From Nageia nagi (Eukaryota > Pinophyta): a stretch of 64,000 bases of DNA. Under the pieces are notes generated by a model. It searched no databases. It was not told the origin of the DNA and saw nothing but the letters and a program-made list of their open reading frames with translations. Both the position numbers and the translations under genes were made by a program. The DNA is taken from positions 29,698,001 to 29,762,000 of the forward strand of contig JBITNC010000002.1 in NCBI GenBank assembly GCA_050084985.1, in the 5' to 3' direction. Below, piece after piece: positions 22,044 through 33,039 of the stretch; the first letter of the stretch is position 1; the number at the start of each line of letters is the position of its first letter.

Positions 22044-22789
22044 TGTGTTACTTTTATATATTATTTTTCTAGCAAACCCTCAACATAAAAATGCAAAGAT
22101 AAATTATAGCAATAAAACAACTCAAAAATTGCTCTTAAAATAACACAAGTATGAGAAGAAATCAACCAATATCATATATTAAATATTGCCAAACCAATAC
22201 AATAGCTAGAATGGACAAATGAAGTCCCCAAGGAATTCAAAATGCATATACAAACTTTCACAAGTGGGATGAACTAACCTCAAGGTTGAACTGATGCAAA
22301 AACTCCTAAAAAATAACCTCAAATACAAGCATAGGGTTTGGAGCTGCCAACAGGTCTGACACACACATCACAAACGCTCCCAAAAATGCCACAAACCACT
22401 CACAAATGCATCTTTTCATATTTTTGATATTTTAGGGCAACAACACCTTCAATGATATTATCAAAACTCCAACCATGCACCTCCAATGCACTATAGGAAT
22501 TAGCAAGACCTATAATCTCAACTCATGGAAACTCTAGGGTTTCAATATTCAATTATGATATCAACATAACATGCTCAAAATGGGATGCTCACTTCCTTTT
22601 ATATGATGAGGTTCTAATTTGGAGTTGACATCTCTCAACCCTACAATCACTTAAAATGCTCTATTACAACATAAAAGCATAAATAAACACAACTCAAGTT
22701 ATGTCACTTAGTCAAATGAACCCCTTTTTTCACTTTTATAATTAAGTGTAGGAGCCATTTACAAAAATATTTATTTTTGAGACATTACA
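22044..22789 (-). mobile_element. Gypsy LTR (5' LTR of G1)
   Basis: About 746 bp, minus strand TGTAATGTCTCAAAAATAAA to GTAACACA. The TGTAATGTC start is shared with the gypsy LTR at 47961-48981. On its outer side lies the C-terminal coding end of gypsy G2 (22795-22924), without an obvious polypurine tract. Either G1 inserted near the end of G2, or the two elements share this LTR after recombination. The second LTR of G1 is not in the window. Confidence 0.78.
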
Positions 22790-22794
22790 TTATA

Positions 22795-22924
22795 AACCAG
22801 TACAAGTTGATAATTAATTAACTATTAATAATAATTAAATATTAGAGTAGGGGATCCTAACTTGCCATCCTTCTTGAAAAAATGCTATCCTTAAACTTGG
22901 AGAAATTGATGAAGTACATTCTAA
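22795..22924 (-). pseudogene. Gypsy G2 polyprotein C-terminal tail
   Basis: Minus-strand frame reading NVLHQFLQV, then HFFKKDGKLGSPTLI, interrupted by stops. It continues the chromodomain sentence LELEDAT that ends at 39630 on the other side of E2 (expected gypsy text EDATWE...). The two halves join exactly at the E2 target-site duplication GTTGC, so E2 interrupted one gypsy gene here. Confidence 0.78.
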
Positions 22925-22929
22925 GTTGC

Positions 22930-23427
22930 TAAAGGAACTAACACTAACAAGATAATTCTTAAACAACTAAAATCACATGAAAGCTCTCAATTCACATCTA
23001 ACTATCACACAAAGCAATCTCATAAAGATAACACAAGATATAAATGGTTCCTCCAACTAAGAGTACATCCACTAACTAGATCTTTCTTCTTAACAAATAT
23101 GAACTCTTACAATCCTCCTAATCTCATATCCTACACTTCTATCCTATAGCATAATTTTACTCCACAATTGGTGTATAATCACAAAGAGAGAACCTTCTAT
23201 TTATAGGCTAAAATCTCTCTTTGAATCATCTTTTTATCCAATGTACAATAGCATGATATACATATTCTTTTACCCAAAAGGCATGCTCATGACATGGAGT
23301 GTAAGATAAGTTACATTATCATATTCACTTAAATAATTAAGGTATCAAATGATACCCTTAAGTATTAATGAATTTACATAGAAGATTATTACAAAATCTT
23401 TACAATAATGCATTATACATTCCAACA
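22930..23427 (-). mobile_element. E2 3' LTR (type B)
   Basis: About 498 bp, minus strand TGTTGGAATGTATAATGC onward, TATA box near 23198-23207. Preceded in element sense by the polypurine tract AAGAGGGAG (23428-23436). Confidence 0.9.
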
Positions 23428-24230
23428 CTCCCTCTTAATGCAATATTGGGATAAAGTAAAAGAGAAGAAGAAGAGAAAGTAAAAGAGTTCTCCTTCAAAT
23501 AGATACAAAGGAGATGAGAACTTTTTACATATTTGTGAAGTAAGAAAGATCTAATTTGAAACTCACTACTTTGCTAAATACAATCATTAACCATAATCGA
23601 TTTTAATGTACATGAAGTAGTCATCCAACTGGAAGTCATGAAGAGTCTCCAAGAGCCTACGTACCTGAAGTAAGTAACTTGCAATCTCAAAGGAACCTAC
23701 AAGTCATAAGTAACTCAAATAATAAGATAAGTTAGATGCAACATATTCATCTCATCAAGGATAAATGAATCACACAAATGCCATCATAAACTGATCAATG
23801 GTGCACTATAAGTCATCACAAAGATGCCATGCCAAAAATTTATAATCACTTATTGTATATAAAACATGTGTTGATTATCATTACAAAATAGAGCATGCAC
23901 ATACAGGTTTCTCACATATGGATAACTAAATAGTACCAAAAGACACATAAGCGTTCCTCACACATGGATAACTGAACAATACTAGATTGACCAAAATAGA
24001 GAATGCACATACGAGTTCTTCACATATGAATAACTAAATAGTACCAAAAAATACATAAGAATTCACACATGAATAACTAAATAGTGCTAGATAGGCCAAT
24101 TTGTACAATAAGTTCATCACGTAAAGTGAACTTACCAGGAAGGTGTACAACAAAATCAACATTATACAACATAAAATCCTCCTAGAGTGAAGTTGTCATC
24201 ATAAACATGAATTCAACATAAGAATTCAAA
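23428..24230 (-). mobile_element. E2 3' untranslated region
   Basis: Polypurine tract at 23428-23436, then about 800 bp without coding. 23880-24100 has degenerate repeats built on CACATATGGATAACTAAATA with ATAGAGCATGCACATAC. About 24105-24150 holds the single diverged unit of the 49-bp repeat that is expanded in element A. Confidence 0.75.
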
Positions 24231-25680
24231 TTTCACTTCCCCTTAAGGGTAACTTCACCAACCTAATAGTATCTCTAAGCTTACAGAATTGAGCTTTCGA
24301 GAGGGACTTGATGAACAAATCAGCAGAGTTCAAGGTGGATGGACAATACTCTAGATGTATGATGCCATCAAGAACCTTCTCCTTGATAAAAGGGGCATGG
24401 ATTTCTGCATGTTTTGTTCTTTGATAGAATACAGTATTCTTAGTTAAAGAAATAACTGACTAATTATCTTAAGAGATCAAAGATGAGCCACCTTGCTTAT
24501 ATCTAATTTCTTTTAGAATATGCCTTAGCCAAATAGCTTCCTGAGCTGCAATAGACATGGTATGGTATTCAGCTTCTATTTAGAAAGAGAAATAGTAAGC
24601 TACTTTTTGGAAGTCCAAGAGATAGCACCTAAACAAATGCTAAACACATATATAGAAGTTGATTTTCTATCATCTCTATCTCTTTCATGGTCAGAATATG
24701 AGAATTTAAAGAGAACAAATGAAGGTAACTTAGAATACTTGAGAGCAAGATCTTTAATCCCTATAACATACCTCAAGATTTGCTTAACAGCATTGAGGTG
24801 CTCAACATATGGTTTCTACATGAATTATGCTATCAGATTCATTGCAAAGGTAATATCTGGCTTGGATATAGTCAAATACAAAAAACTACTAATTAATTAC
24901 TTGTAAGTTGTAGCATCAGCTAACTGAAATTTGAAGCTTAGAAAAATAATGATTCTAGGAGAGATTAGTATTATAACATATGTACACTCCATTCCAAACT
25001 TCTACAAGATATTTGATATATACTTAGATTGATTGAGGTAAATACAATTCTTGTATTGATACACTTGCATTTCAAGATAGTAGTGCAAAAGATCAAGATC
25101 AATAATTTCAAATGTTATCTTAAGTTTAGATATGCACTCTTGAATGATTTCATCATTATTCTCAGTAATCAAAAGATCATCCACATAAAAGAGAATCAAG
25201 ACCATATCTTTTATTTGATTAAGCATATATAAATCAGAGTCAAAAAAACACTTGAAGAAATCAATATCTGTAAAGTACCTTGAAATCTTTTTTATCAGGT
25301 TCAAAGTGCTTATTTAAATCCATACAATGATTTCTTTAGCTTGCATACAAAGGACTCTACGTTTTATAATAAACCCTTCTGGTTGATTCATGAAGATTTT
25401 CACATCTAATTCACCATTAAGAAATGCACTTTTAATGTCAAGTTGAAAAATTTTACATCCTTAAACTACAAAAAGAGCAAGGATAACTCTTACAGTCGGC
25501 ATCTTTACCATGAGAGTAAAGGTTTTCTCATAATCTACATCGTATTTCTGAGCAAAACCTTTAGCTACTAACGTTGTTTTGTATTTCTTAATATCTTTAA
25601 CTGAATTGAACTTGACCTTGTAGATCCACTTATTACCAATCACATTCTTCTCATTAGGATAAGGAACCAAATTTTAAGTT
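24230..25680 (-). pseudogene. E2 reverse transcriptase and RNase H (copy X)
   Basis: Minus-strand fragments: 25670-25461 (VPYPNEKNVIGNKWIYKVKF, RT start), 25304-25002 (ILFYVDDLLITENNDEIIQE, the catalytic box, and LLHYYLEMQVYQYKN), then 25000-24230 RNase H with readable pieces such as FIKEKVLDGIIHLEYCPSTL. Frames change several times and stops are frequent. Only one RT/RNase H set exists in E2, in contrast to two gag-to-integrase sets. Confidence 0.85.
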
Positions 25681-25839
25681 TTATTTTTTATAGACACCTC
25701 ATACTCCACTTTCATGGCTTCCATCCAGCACTTATGCTTAGAAACTTCTATGAAGGTTGAAGGCTCATGCTTGTTGTCAATCTTGGCAATTAAAGATTTG
25801 TTTAAGGTCATGCTCCTTATTACCCTTTGAATTGGAGAG

Positions 25840-26900
25840 TTTTATTTTTAGAGTGACTTATTTACATCAATATCTAACCAGATAGGTGCAACTAAAGAGT
25901 CTTTTAGATTATCAACATCTTCATTAAAAGTAGATTCATCAGAAAGTTCATTGAACTTTACATCCTTTGAAACGAACACTACTTTATAGGTTGGAGAGTA
26001 GAGCTTGTAACCTCTATGCTGATTGTCATAACCCATAAAGATGCATTTTTCAACTCTTTTATCCAACTTCCTTTTCTCAAAAATAATGTAGGAGAATGCT
26101 TCACAACCAAACACCTTAAGGTGAAAAATGTTAAGTTTTCTTTCTGACCATACCTCAAAAGAAGTTTTACTCTGAACGATTTTTGTGGGGCACCTATTCA
26201 AGGTGTAAATAGCAGTGCTCACAGCTTCACCCCATAATAATTTAGGAAGATTACCCAACATGCATCTAACCATTTTCATAATTGTTTTATTTTTCTTTTC
26301 AGCAACACTATTCTGTTAAGGAGTGTATGGAATTATAAACTACCTCTTGACTTCATATTTAGCGCAATAGTCATTAAACTCATTATTGTTATATTCTTTT
26401 CCATTATCTGATCTCAACATCTTGATTTTGAGGTTAATTTGATTTTCAACAAAGGTCTTAAAAATATTAAAAATCTCAAAGGTTTCATCTTTATGCTCAA
26501 GTAGATACCTAAATATCATCATACTAAAGTCATCAATGAAGATTAAGACATAAGATGCTCTTCTAAATGATTTAGTTTGAAATAGACCCATTAAATTTGA
26601 ATGCACAAGTTGAAGAAGTTAAAATGCTCTTATGGTCTTATCTTTTTCAAACTTTTATCTATGCATCTTACCAAAAATGCACTTCTTGCATAAACCAATT
26701 GAAAAAGAAATTAAAGGTAAACCTTTCACAAATTCTTGGTCTTTCATGACTTGAATACTCTTATGATTAAAGTGCCCTAAATGATAGTACCAAATATTAC
26801 CTTTAGAACATACACTAGAAGCAAAACACATCTTTGATAAAATTTGATCCATAATATAAAGATTATCTTTTACAGATCTTTTAACCAACATGGTAAGATA
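25840..26900 (-). pseudogene. E2 integrase (copy X)
   Basis: The frames 26891-26655 (zinc domain, YYHLGHFNHKSIQVMKDQE and CKKC), 26606-26340 (core, FIDDFSMMIFRYLLEHKDE and MLRSDNGKEYNNNEFNDYC) and 26279-25848 (MVRCMLGNLPKLLWGEAVS, KCIFMGYDNQHRGYKLY) give a nearly full integrase. The catalytic Glu region near 26290-26330 is interrupted by a stop. A DDE integrase of Ty1/copia type, now inactive. Confidence 0.87.
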
Positions 26901-28182
26901 TTTTTTAATGCACTAAGATTGAAAGTCAAACTCAAAAGAGTACCCTTTTCTAGCAACTTGAATCATGGAGAGAAGGTTCATCTTTAACTTAGAAATATAA
27001 AAAACATTTTCAAAAACCATTTCGTGAATCAGCACACTCTTAATTCTTTGGACTTCAAGAGTAGAGTTATCACCTATCACAACCGCATCCTTTTTATACT
27101 TGTGAAAGTTCTCAAATTTTTCTTTTTCAAAGCATAAATGATTAGTGTAACTAGAGTCAACAATCCATTCAGATGAAAAAAATGAGACATAAAGTAAAGC
27201 AACACAACAAAACTAGCATGAATATTCTTCTTTCTTTTGTAGTTCTTTACATTTCCATTGCCTTTATTTTTTTCCTCTCTTTTTTTGTAGCAATCTTCTT
27301 TATGACCTTGAATGCTACAATAGTTACAATTAACATCAAATTTTTCTTTAGGATATGGATTGTTTGCTTTGTCTTTTCCATCTCTTTGTTTAAAGTTATT
27401 ATCGTTATTCCTTATGTTGTGGTTGTTTTTTTGTTATTCCTGTTGTTATGGTTGTTATTTTGTTGTTCCTGCTACTGTTGTAGCCATTGCCTCTTTTCTC
27501 AAACCTTTTGAAGAAGAAGGATAAGATTTCTTTTATAGTTGAACTTCTTCTTGAAAAGAGTTTTAGTTGCTCCAAGAGCTAATATTATTATCCTTAGAGG
27601 AAGAAACTAACACCTTATTATTAAGGGTTTTCTCATGCTTCAATAAATACCTAAAAGGTTCTCAAATAGAAAACTTCTCATCAACCTTATTTTCATAATC
27701 GTTACAAAGTTTTCAAACTTTAAAGAAAAGCTTTGAAGAATGATGAAGACCATGAACTCATAATTGATCCAATTGCACCCACAAGCAACAAGTTGGATCT
27801 TTAGGTCAATGATTTTATTTAAATCGATAGCCATATTTTCATCTTTCTTTTGAGATTGAAGCAACTTTTGAAGAATGGTAAATTTTTTTGAAAAGTTTAA
27901 ACCAAAGTAGATTTGTTTAAGCTTATCCCATGCTTCCTTTGCTAAGGTTGAAGAAAAAATCATCAGGAACATATCATCTGAAACTGCACAATAAATCATG
28001 GAGGTTGCCAACTCATTCTTTATGTTGTAAACCTCCAATGCCTTCTCATCTATAGGAAGTACAAGGTTCTTATTCACTATTTACCAAAGCTTCCTTACCT
28101 GTAATTTAGCTCTCATCCGATGTTTCCAAATTTCATAGTTGGAACCATCAAGAATGTGTTTAGGTAAAAAGGATTCTCTCAT
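26901..28182 (-). pseudogene. E2 gag and protease (copy X)
   Basis: Minus strand from the gag start ATG at 28182 (MRESFLPKHILDGSN) to the protease. A TAA at 28081-28083 follows KLW near codon 34. The open stretch 28077-27640 then covers the gag capsid (KEAWDKLKQIYFGLNFSKKF, WINYEFMVFIILQSF). 27250-27560 is a low-complexity linker and zinc-knuckle region, and 27060-27170 the protease vicinity. The plus-strand frame at 27173-27511, rich in hydrophobic residues, is only the reverse reading of the repetitive linker. Confidence 0.83.
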
Positions 28183-28910
28183 TTACTACATAAGAATGAA
28201 ATAATAAGCATGTGATTTCAATAAACAATATTACATGTTAAAGTTTAATCAAGTAAATGATACATGTTACATTTAACACTAAAGATATGCTTGATTTAAT
28301 TTATAAGTGCAAATGTTTTACAATTCAAATAATAATCTATGTACCCAAATACATTTCTCATATCAAGAATCATAGAGGTAGAGTTGAGATTTGTTTTTTA
28401 TTTAAAATTAGGTTTTCACTTGGATGCCCACAAAGAGGAGTCCAAGTACTACCAATCCTCAATCAGTTTTCCTTGTACAGCAATATACTCTCACAAGTAT
28501 TAGCTATTTTTCAAAGTTTAGATGATGATTGGATTGGCTAAATTACTAATCTTGATTAGATTTCAAGTTATCCTTCTAAGTTATCAGATAATCTTTGAAT
28601 GGATGTGCGAATATGTGGTATCATTACACACATACCTATCCACTATTGAAGTTAAATCAAACCAACAAAAGATTTAAAGGTAATTAAGAAGTACAACTTT
28701 TCACACTTAGATCATCGAACTTAAAGCTCCAATCCACTATCTTCACCTCATGGCTCCCCAAACAAGTCATGTTGCAGAATGTACGTGCGAATGTGTTTAT
28801 TTTAAGGGGTTGCTCATATCAATATTTATGTTTTTATTTGCATAAGTAAATAAATCAAAATACGAAATATGAAATAAAAAATATATAAATTAAAACATCA
28901 TCCATTCATC
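28183..28910 (-). mobile_element. E2 partial leader (copy X) ending at duplication junction
   Basis: Holds the conserved leader block (28415-28805). It follows the copy Y leader (36600-37335) closely until CATCCATTCA near 28908, where it switches to integrase sequence AAGAAGATTACCCAACATGC. The switch point has short homology to TTTAGGAAGATTACCC at 26242, the start of the duplicated unit. Confidence 0.85.
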
Positions 28911-30348
28911 TAAATTAAGAAGATTACCCAACATGCATCTAACCATTTTCATAATTATTTTGTTTTTCTTTTCAGCAACACTATTCTACTAAGGAGTGTA
29001 TGGAATTGTAAACTGCCTCTTGATTTCATATTTAGCACAATAGTCATTGAACTCATTGTTGTTATATTCTTCTCCATTATCCGATCTCAACATCTTGATT
29101 TTGAGGTTAATTTGATTTTCAACAAAGGTCTTAAAAATATTAAAACTCTTAAAGGTTTGATCTTTGTGCTCAAGTAGATACCTAAATGTCATCCTACTAA
29201 ATTCATCAATGAAGATTAAGACATAAGATGCTCTTCTAAATGATTTAGTTTGAAACGGACCCATCAAATCTGAATGCACAAGTTGAAGAAGTTAAAATGC
29301 TCTTATGGTCTTATCTTTTTCAAACTTTTGTCTATGCATCTTACCAAAAATGCACTTCTTGTATAAACCAATTGAAGGAGAAATTAAAGGCAAACCTTTC
29401 ATAATTTCTTGGTCTTTCATAACTTGAATACTCTTATGGTTAAGGTGCCCTAAATGATAGTACCAAATATTACCTTTAGAACACACACTAAAAGTAAGAC
29501 ACATATTTGATAAAACTTGATCCACAATATAAAGATTATCTTTTACAGATCTTTTAACCATGGTAAGATCTTTTTTAATGCACTAGGATTGAAAGTTAAA
29601 CTCAAAAAAGTACCCTTTTTTAGCAACTTGGATCACGAAGAGAAGGTTCATCCTTAACTTAGAAACATAAAAAACATTTTCAAAAACCTTTCTATGAATC
29701 AGCACACTCTTAATTCCTTGGACTTTAAAGGTAGAGTTATCACCTATCACAATCGCATCCTTTTTATACGAGTGAAAGTTCTCAAACTTCTCTTTTTCAA
29801 AACATAAGTGATTAGTGCAACCAAAGTCAACAATCCATTCAGATGAAAAAAATGAGACAGAGTAAAGCACCACAACAAAACCAGCATGAATATTCTTCTT
29901 TCTTTTGTAGTTCTTTACATTTCCATTGCCTTTATTTTTTTTCTTTCTTTTTTTGTAGCAATCTTCTTTATGACCTTGAATGCTACAATAGTTACAATTA
30001 ACATCAAATTTTTCTTTAAGATATGAATTATTTGCTTTGTCTTTTCTATCTTTTTGTTTGAAAGTTGTTATCGTTGTTCCTGATGCTGTGGTTGTTGTTT
30101 TTGTTATTCCTATTGTTGTGGTTGTTATTTCTGTTGTTCCTGCTACTGTTGTAGCCATTGCCTCTTTTCTCAAACCTTTTGAAGGAAGAAGGATAAGATT
30201 TCTTTTAATAGTTGAACTTCTTCTTGAAAGGAGTTTTAGTTGCTCCAAGAGCAATATTATTATCCTTAGAGGAAGAAACTAACACCTTATTATTAAGGGT
30301 TTTCTCATGCTTCAATAAATACCTAGAAAGGTTCTCAAAATAGAAAAC
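28911..30348 (-). pseudogene. E2 integrase, protease and gag linker (copy Y)
   Basis: Second copy of 26240-27660. 29279-28989 is the integrase core (MLRSDNGEEYNNNEFNDYC), 29561-29292 the zinc domain (YYHLGHLNHKSIQVMKDQE). The open stretch 30254-29583 is protease plus zinc knuckle: CNYCSIQGHKEDC is close to an intact knuckle, but the protease motif reads EWIVDFGCTNH, with Phe in place of Ser of D-S-G. The linker is Thr-rich from an expanded ACN repeat. At 30348 E4 begins; gag resumes at 36093. Confidence 0.87.
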
Positions 30349-30627
30349 TAAAAGGATTTGCAAAGAAAACAAATCAAGCCAAGAACATAGAAACTGTGTA
30401 ACATCACAAATCTGAAGAAGTTCAATCAAAACTGATCAATTCATTTTGAAATAAGAATTAAGCCCAGAATAAATAGGGCAAATCACAAACTAATTTACAA
30501 CAGCATGCCAACCATGCAGGAGCAAAATGCACAAGTAGACAAATATGTGGTTATTCGTAACAGCCCAGCTAGAATAGTAAAAACTAAGGAAAAATTAATT
30601 AACCCTAGTGAACTTAATATTCTAACA
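30349..30627 (-). mobile_element. E4 3' LTR
   Basis: 279 bp, minus strand TGTTAGAATATTAAGTTC to AAATCCTTTTA. The terminal dinucleotide is TA rather than CA in both LTRs. Short for a copia LTR, with no clear TATA box seen. Confidence 0.93.
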
Positions 30628-30635
30628 CCCCCCCT
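30628..30635 (-). other. E4 polypurine tract
   Basis: The minus strand reads AAGGGGGG directly before the 3' LTR. Confidence 0.88.
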
Positions 30636-30799
30636 TAAGTGAACAAGGAAAGAAAGTGGTGTACCCACAAAAAATGAGTCCCAGAAATAAGGCCTGATCA
30701 GGTACTCATGTACAATATGTGCAAAAAAGTCTACTGTAAAATGATGAAAAAACCACATAGGGAAAAAACCATCTCATAATAGATGAGGGAGGATGGAGA

Positions 30800-31764
30800 G
30801 GAAGATGTCCTCATTAACACCCCCCAAGGACAACTTCCTTCACCCCAAGCAAGCCACGCAACTAAAGAAAACGAGGTGCTACAAAGGATTTAGTGAAGAT
30901 ATCTGCAACCTGGTCCGCTGTAGGAATGTACTCAAAGTTGAGAATGCGATCCTGAATATGCTGACGGATGAAGTGCATGTGAACCTCAATATGTTTGGTG
31001 CGCTGATGCTCAACAGGATTACGCGAAATATGAATCGCGCTCTGATTATCACACCAAATAAATGTGGTCCTAGACTGAGAAAATCCAAACTCCTCCAATA
31101 ATTATCGAAGCCAAAGTGCCTCCTGACTCGCATAAACAGCTGATCGATATTCTACCTCAGTCGATGAAAGGGAAATAGCCTATTGCTTCTTACACGACCA
31201 AGCAATAAGGGAAGAACCAAGAGAAAAAACATAGCCAGAAGTAGAATGATGATCATCAGAAGAGTCAGCCCAATCAGAATCGATATATCCACTCAACACT
31301 GGATCACCTCTCATGTAATGCAGACCATAGTGAGTAGTGCCCCTCACATATCGAAGAATCCTCTTGGCTGCCTGCCAATGAAACTCATGAGGGGTCTATG
31401 CAAAACATGAAACAAGCCCAACAGCATATGAAATGTCTGGTCGAGTATGAGTGAGATAGAGAAGACTCCCAACCAACTAGCGATACAAAGTAGCATCACA
31501 CAATGGTGAAGTGCAAGAGGAAGTCAAAGTTACTCCACTTTGAAAAGGTGTTGGAGAAGGATTACAATCAGCCATCCTAAATCGATGAAGAAGATCCAAG
31601 GCATATTTCTTCTGAGAAATAGAAATCCCTGTATCCATCTGTGTCACCTGAAAACCAAGAAAGTAGTGGGCCAAGCCAAGATCTGCCATCTCAAAGCGCT
31701 CAGAAAGAGCTTGCTGAACTGCCTGAATGCGGAGAACGTGAAGTGCCGGTGAGAAGAAGGTCAT
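30800..31764 (-). pseudogene. E4 RT C-terminus and RNase H
   Basis: One minus frame from 31764 down: SERFEMADLGLAHYFLGFQV, ISQKKYALDLLHRFRMADCN, then RNase H with DSDWADSSDDHHSTSGYVF, LSSTEVEYRSA, FIWCDNQSAIHISRNPVEHQ and ADQVADIFTKSF. Stops at 31477-31479, 31396-31398, 31180-31182 and 31102-31104 each sit where copia proteins have glutamine. All are TAG or TAA, consistent with C-to-T changes of CAG or CAA. A further stop near 30862 may be of the same kind. Confidence 0.9.
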
Positions 31765-32461
31765 CTACATACAACACCAAAATAGTGATATCTGCTCCAT
31801 GTCGCCAAATATAGACTGTAGGGTCAGAGGAACATCGAACAAAATCAATGGAGAGAAGAAAAGTGTCCATCTTCTCATACCATGCCCTAGGAGCTTGTTT
31901 GAGGCCATAGAGTGATTTCTTAAGCCTACAAACAAGTTCAGAATCCTGGACAAAACCGGCAGGCTGCTCCATATAGATCTCCTCATGCAAATCACCATGC
32001 AAAAAAGCACTCTTCACATCCATATGAAACACTGACCATCCTTGAGCAGCAGCAAGAGCAAGTACAAGGCGAACAGAATCCATATTGGCTACAGGAGCAA
32101 AGGTCTCAGAATAATCAATCCCTTCAACCTGTGAGAACCCCTTAGCAACGAGACGAGCCTTATACTTGTCAATGGAACCATCAGCTGCATACTTGGTTCG
32201 GTACACCCATTTACATCGAACCAACTTCCTCCCATGAGGTAAAGGAACAAGCTCCCAAGTATCATTCTTCATCAAAGAAGAATACTCAACCGCCATAGCA
32301 TCATCCCACTCCGGCAAACCATGGGCCTCTGAAAAAGTCTCTGGATCACCTGAATGTGCCTGACCAACAAGACTAGAACCAGTGGAATGGCGACGAGAAG
32401 GAGGAATATCCTTAATGAAAGGTGCTGCATCCTCAAGTGTAGAGCGAGCCCATTTGGGCAT
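31700..32461 (-). pseudogene. E4 reverse transcriptase
   Basis: A 253-residue open stretch holding most of the RT: SSLMKNDTWELVPLPHGRKL, KYKARLVAKGFSQVEGIDYS, DVKSAFLHGDLHEEIYMEQP, LKKSLYGLKQAPRAWYEKM and the catalytic ILVLYVDDLLLTG. After the active site a frameshift near 31740 moves the protein into the frame of 31764-31477. An upstream frameshift lies in the linker near 32595. The RT catalytic residues are intact. Confidence 0.92.
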
Positions 32462-32514
32462 GCGCCTACCATCAGTGGAAGAAGATGCAACATCAGGAGG
32501 AGGAGAAGAAGGAG

Positions 32515-33039
32515 CTACAGCAGGTGGTGGAGATGGAGGAGGATCAATAGATGATGTAGGAGCAACAACCTCAGGAATATCTCTCCATGAAGGATCTCAG
32601 AAGATGTGTCATGGGAGTCAGGTAAGACCAAGGAATGAGAAAAAGAGGGAGAAGTAGGAAGGTGCTCATCAAACTGAACATGAGTGTAGAAGAAAAGATC
32701 ATGGGTATCAGGATCAATCAATCTATACGCCTTCATATCCTCACTATAACCAACAAAAATGAGAGGCTTACTCTTCTTTTCCAAGGCCTTACGCTTGCAC
32801 TTCGGAATGAAGGCCCAAGCATGACTACCAAATACTCTGAAGCATGACACATCAGGCTTGGTTCCACTCCAAGCCTTTTCAGGAGTCATATGATCAAGAG
32901 CCCAATGAGGAATACGATTTTGAATGTAGTTCACATAATTGACTGCCTCAGCCCAAAAAATAGGAGGCAAGTCTCGAGAATGCATCATACAACTAGCCAT
33001 CTCCTTCAATGTTCTGTTATTCCTTTCTGCAACTCCATT
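32515..33039 (-). pseudogene. E4 integrase C-terminal part and linker
   Basis: Same frame as the 33040-34833 reading, separated only by TAG 33040-33042 within TPQ*NGVAERNNRTL, where copia integrases have QQNGVAER. Contains the catalytic Glu (VAER), MASCMMHSRDLPPIFWAEAV, SCFRVFGSHAWAFIPKCKRK and PLIFVGYSEDMKAYRL. The Ser/Pro-rich linker that joins integrase to RT follows, with the frameshift near 32595. Confidence 0.9.

Noticed and set aside
27173-27511. Plus-strand 112-codon frame looking like a membrane protein, with many Phe, Leu and Val
   Set aside because: It is the reverse reading of the gag linker and zinc-knuckle region of copia E2; hydrophobicity comes from reverse-read Thr/Asn/Lys codons.
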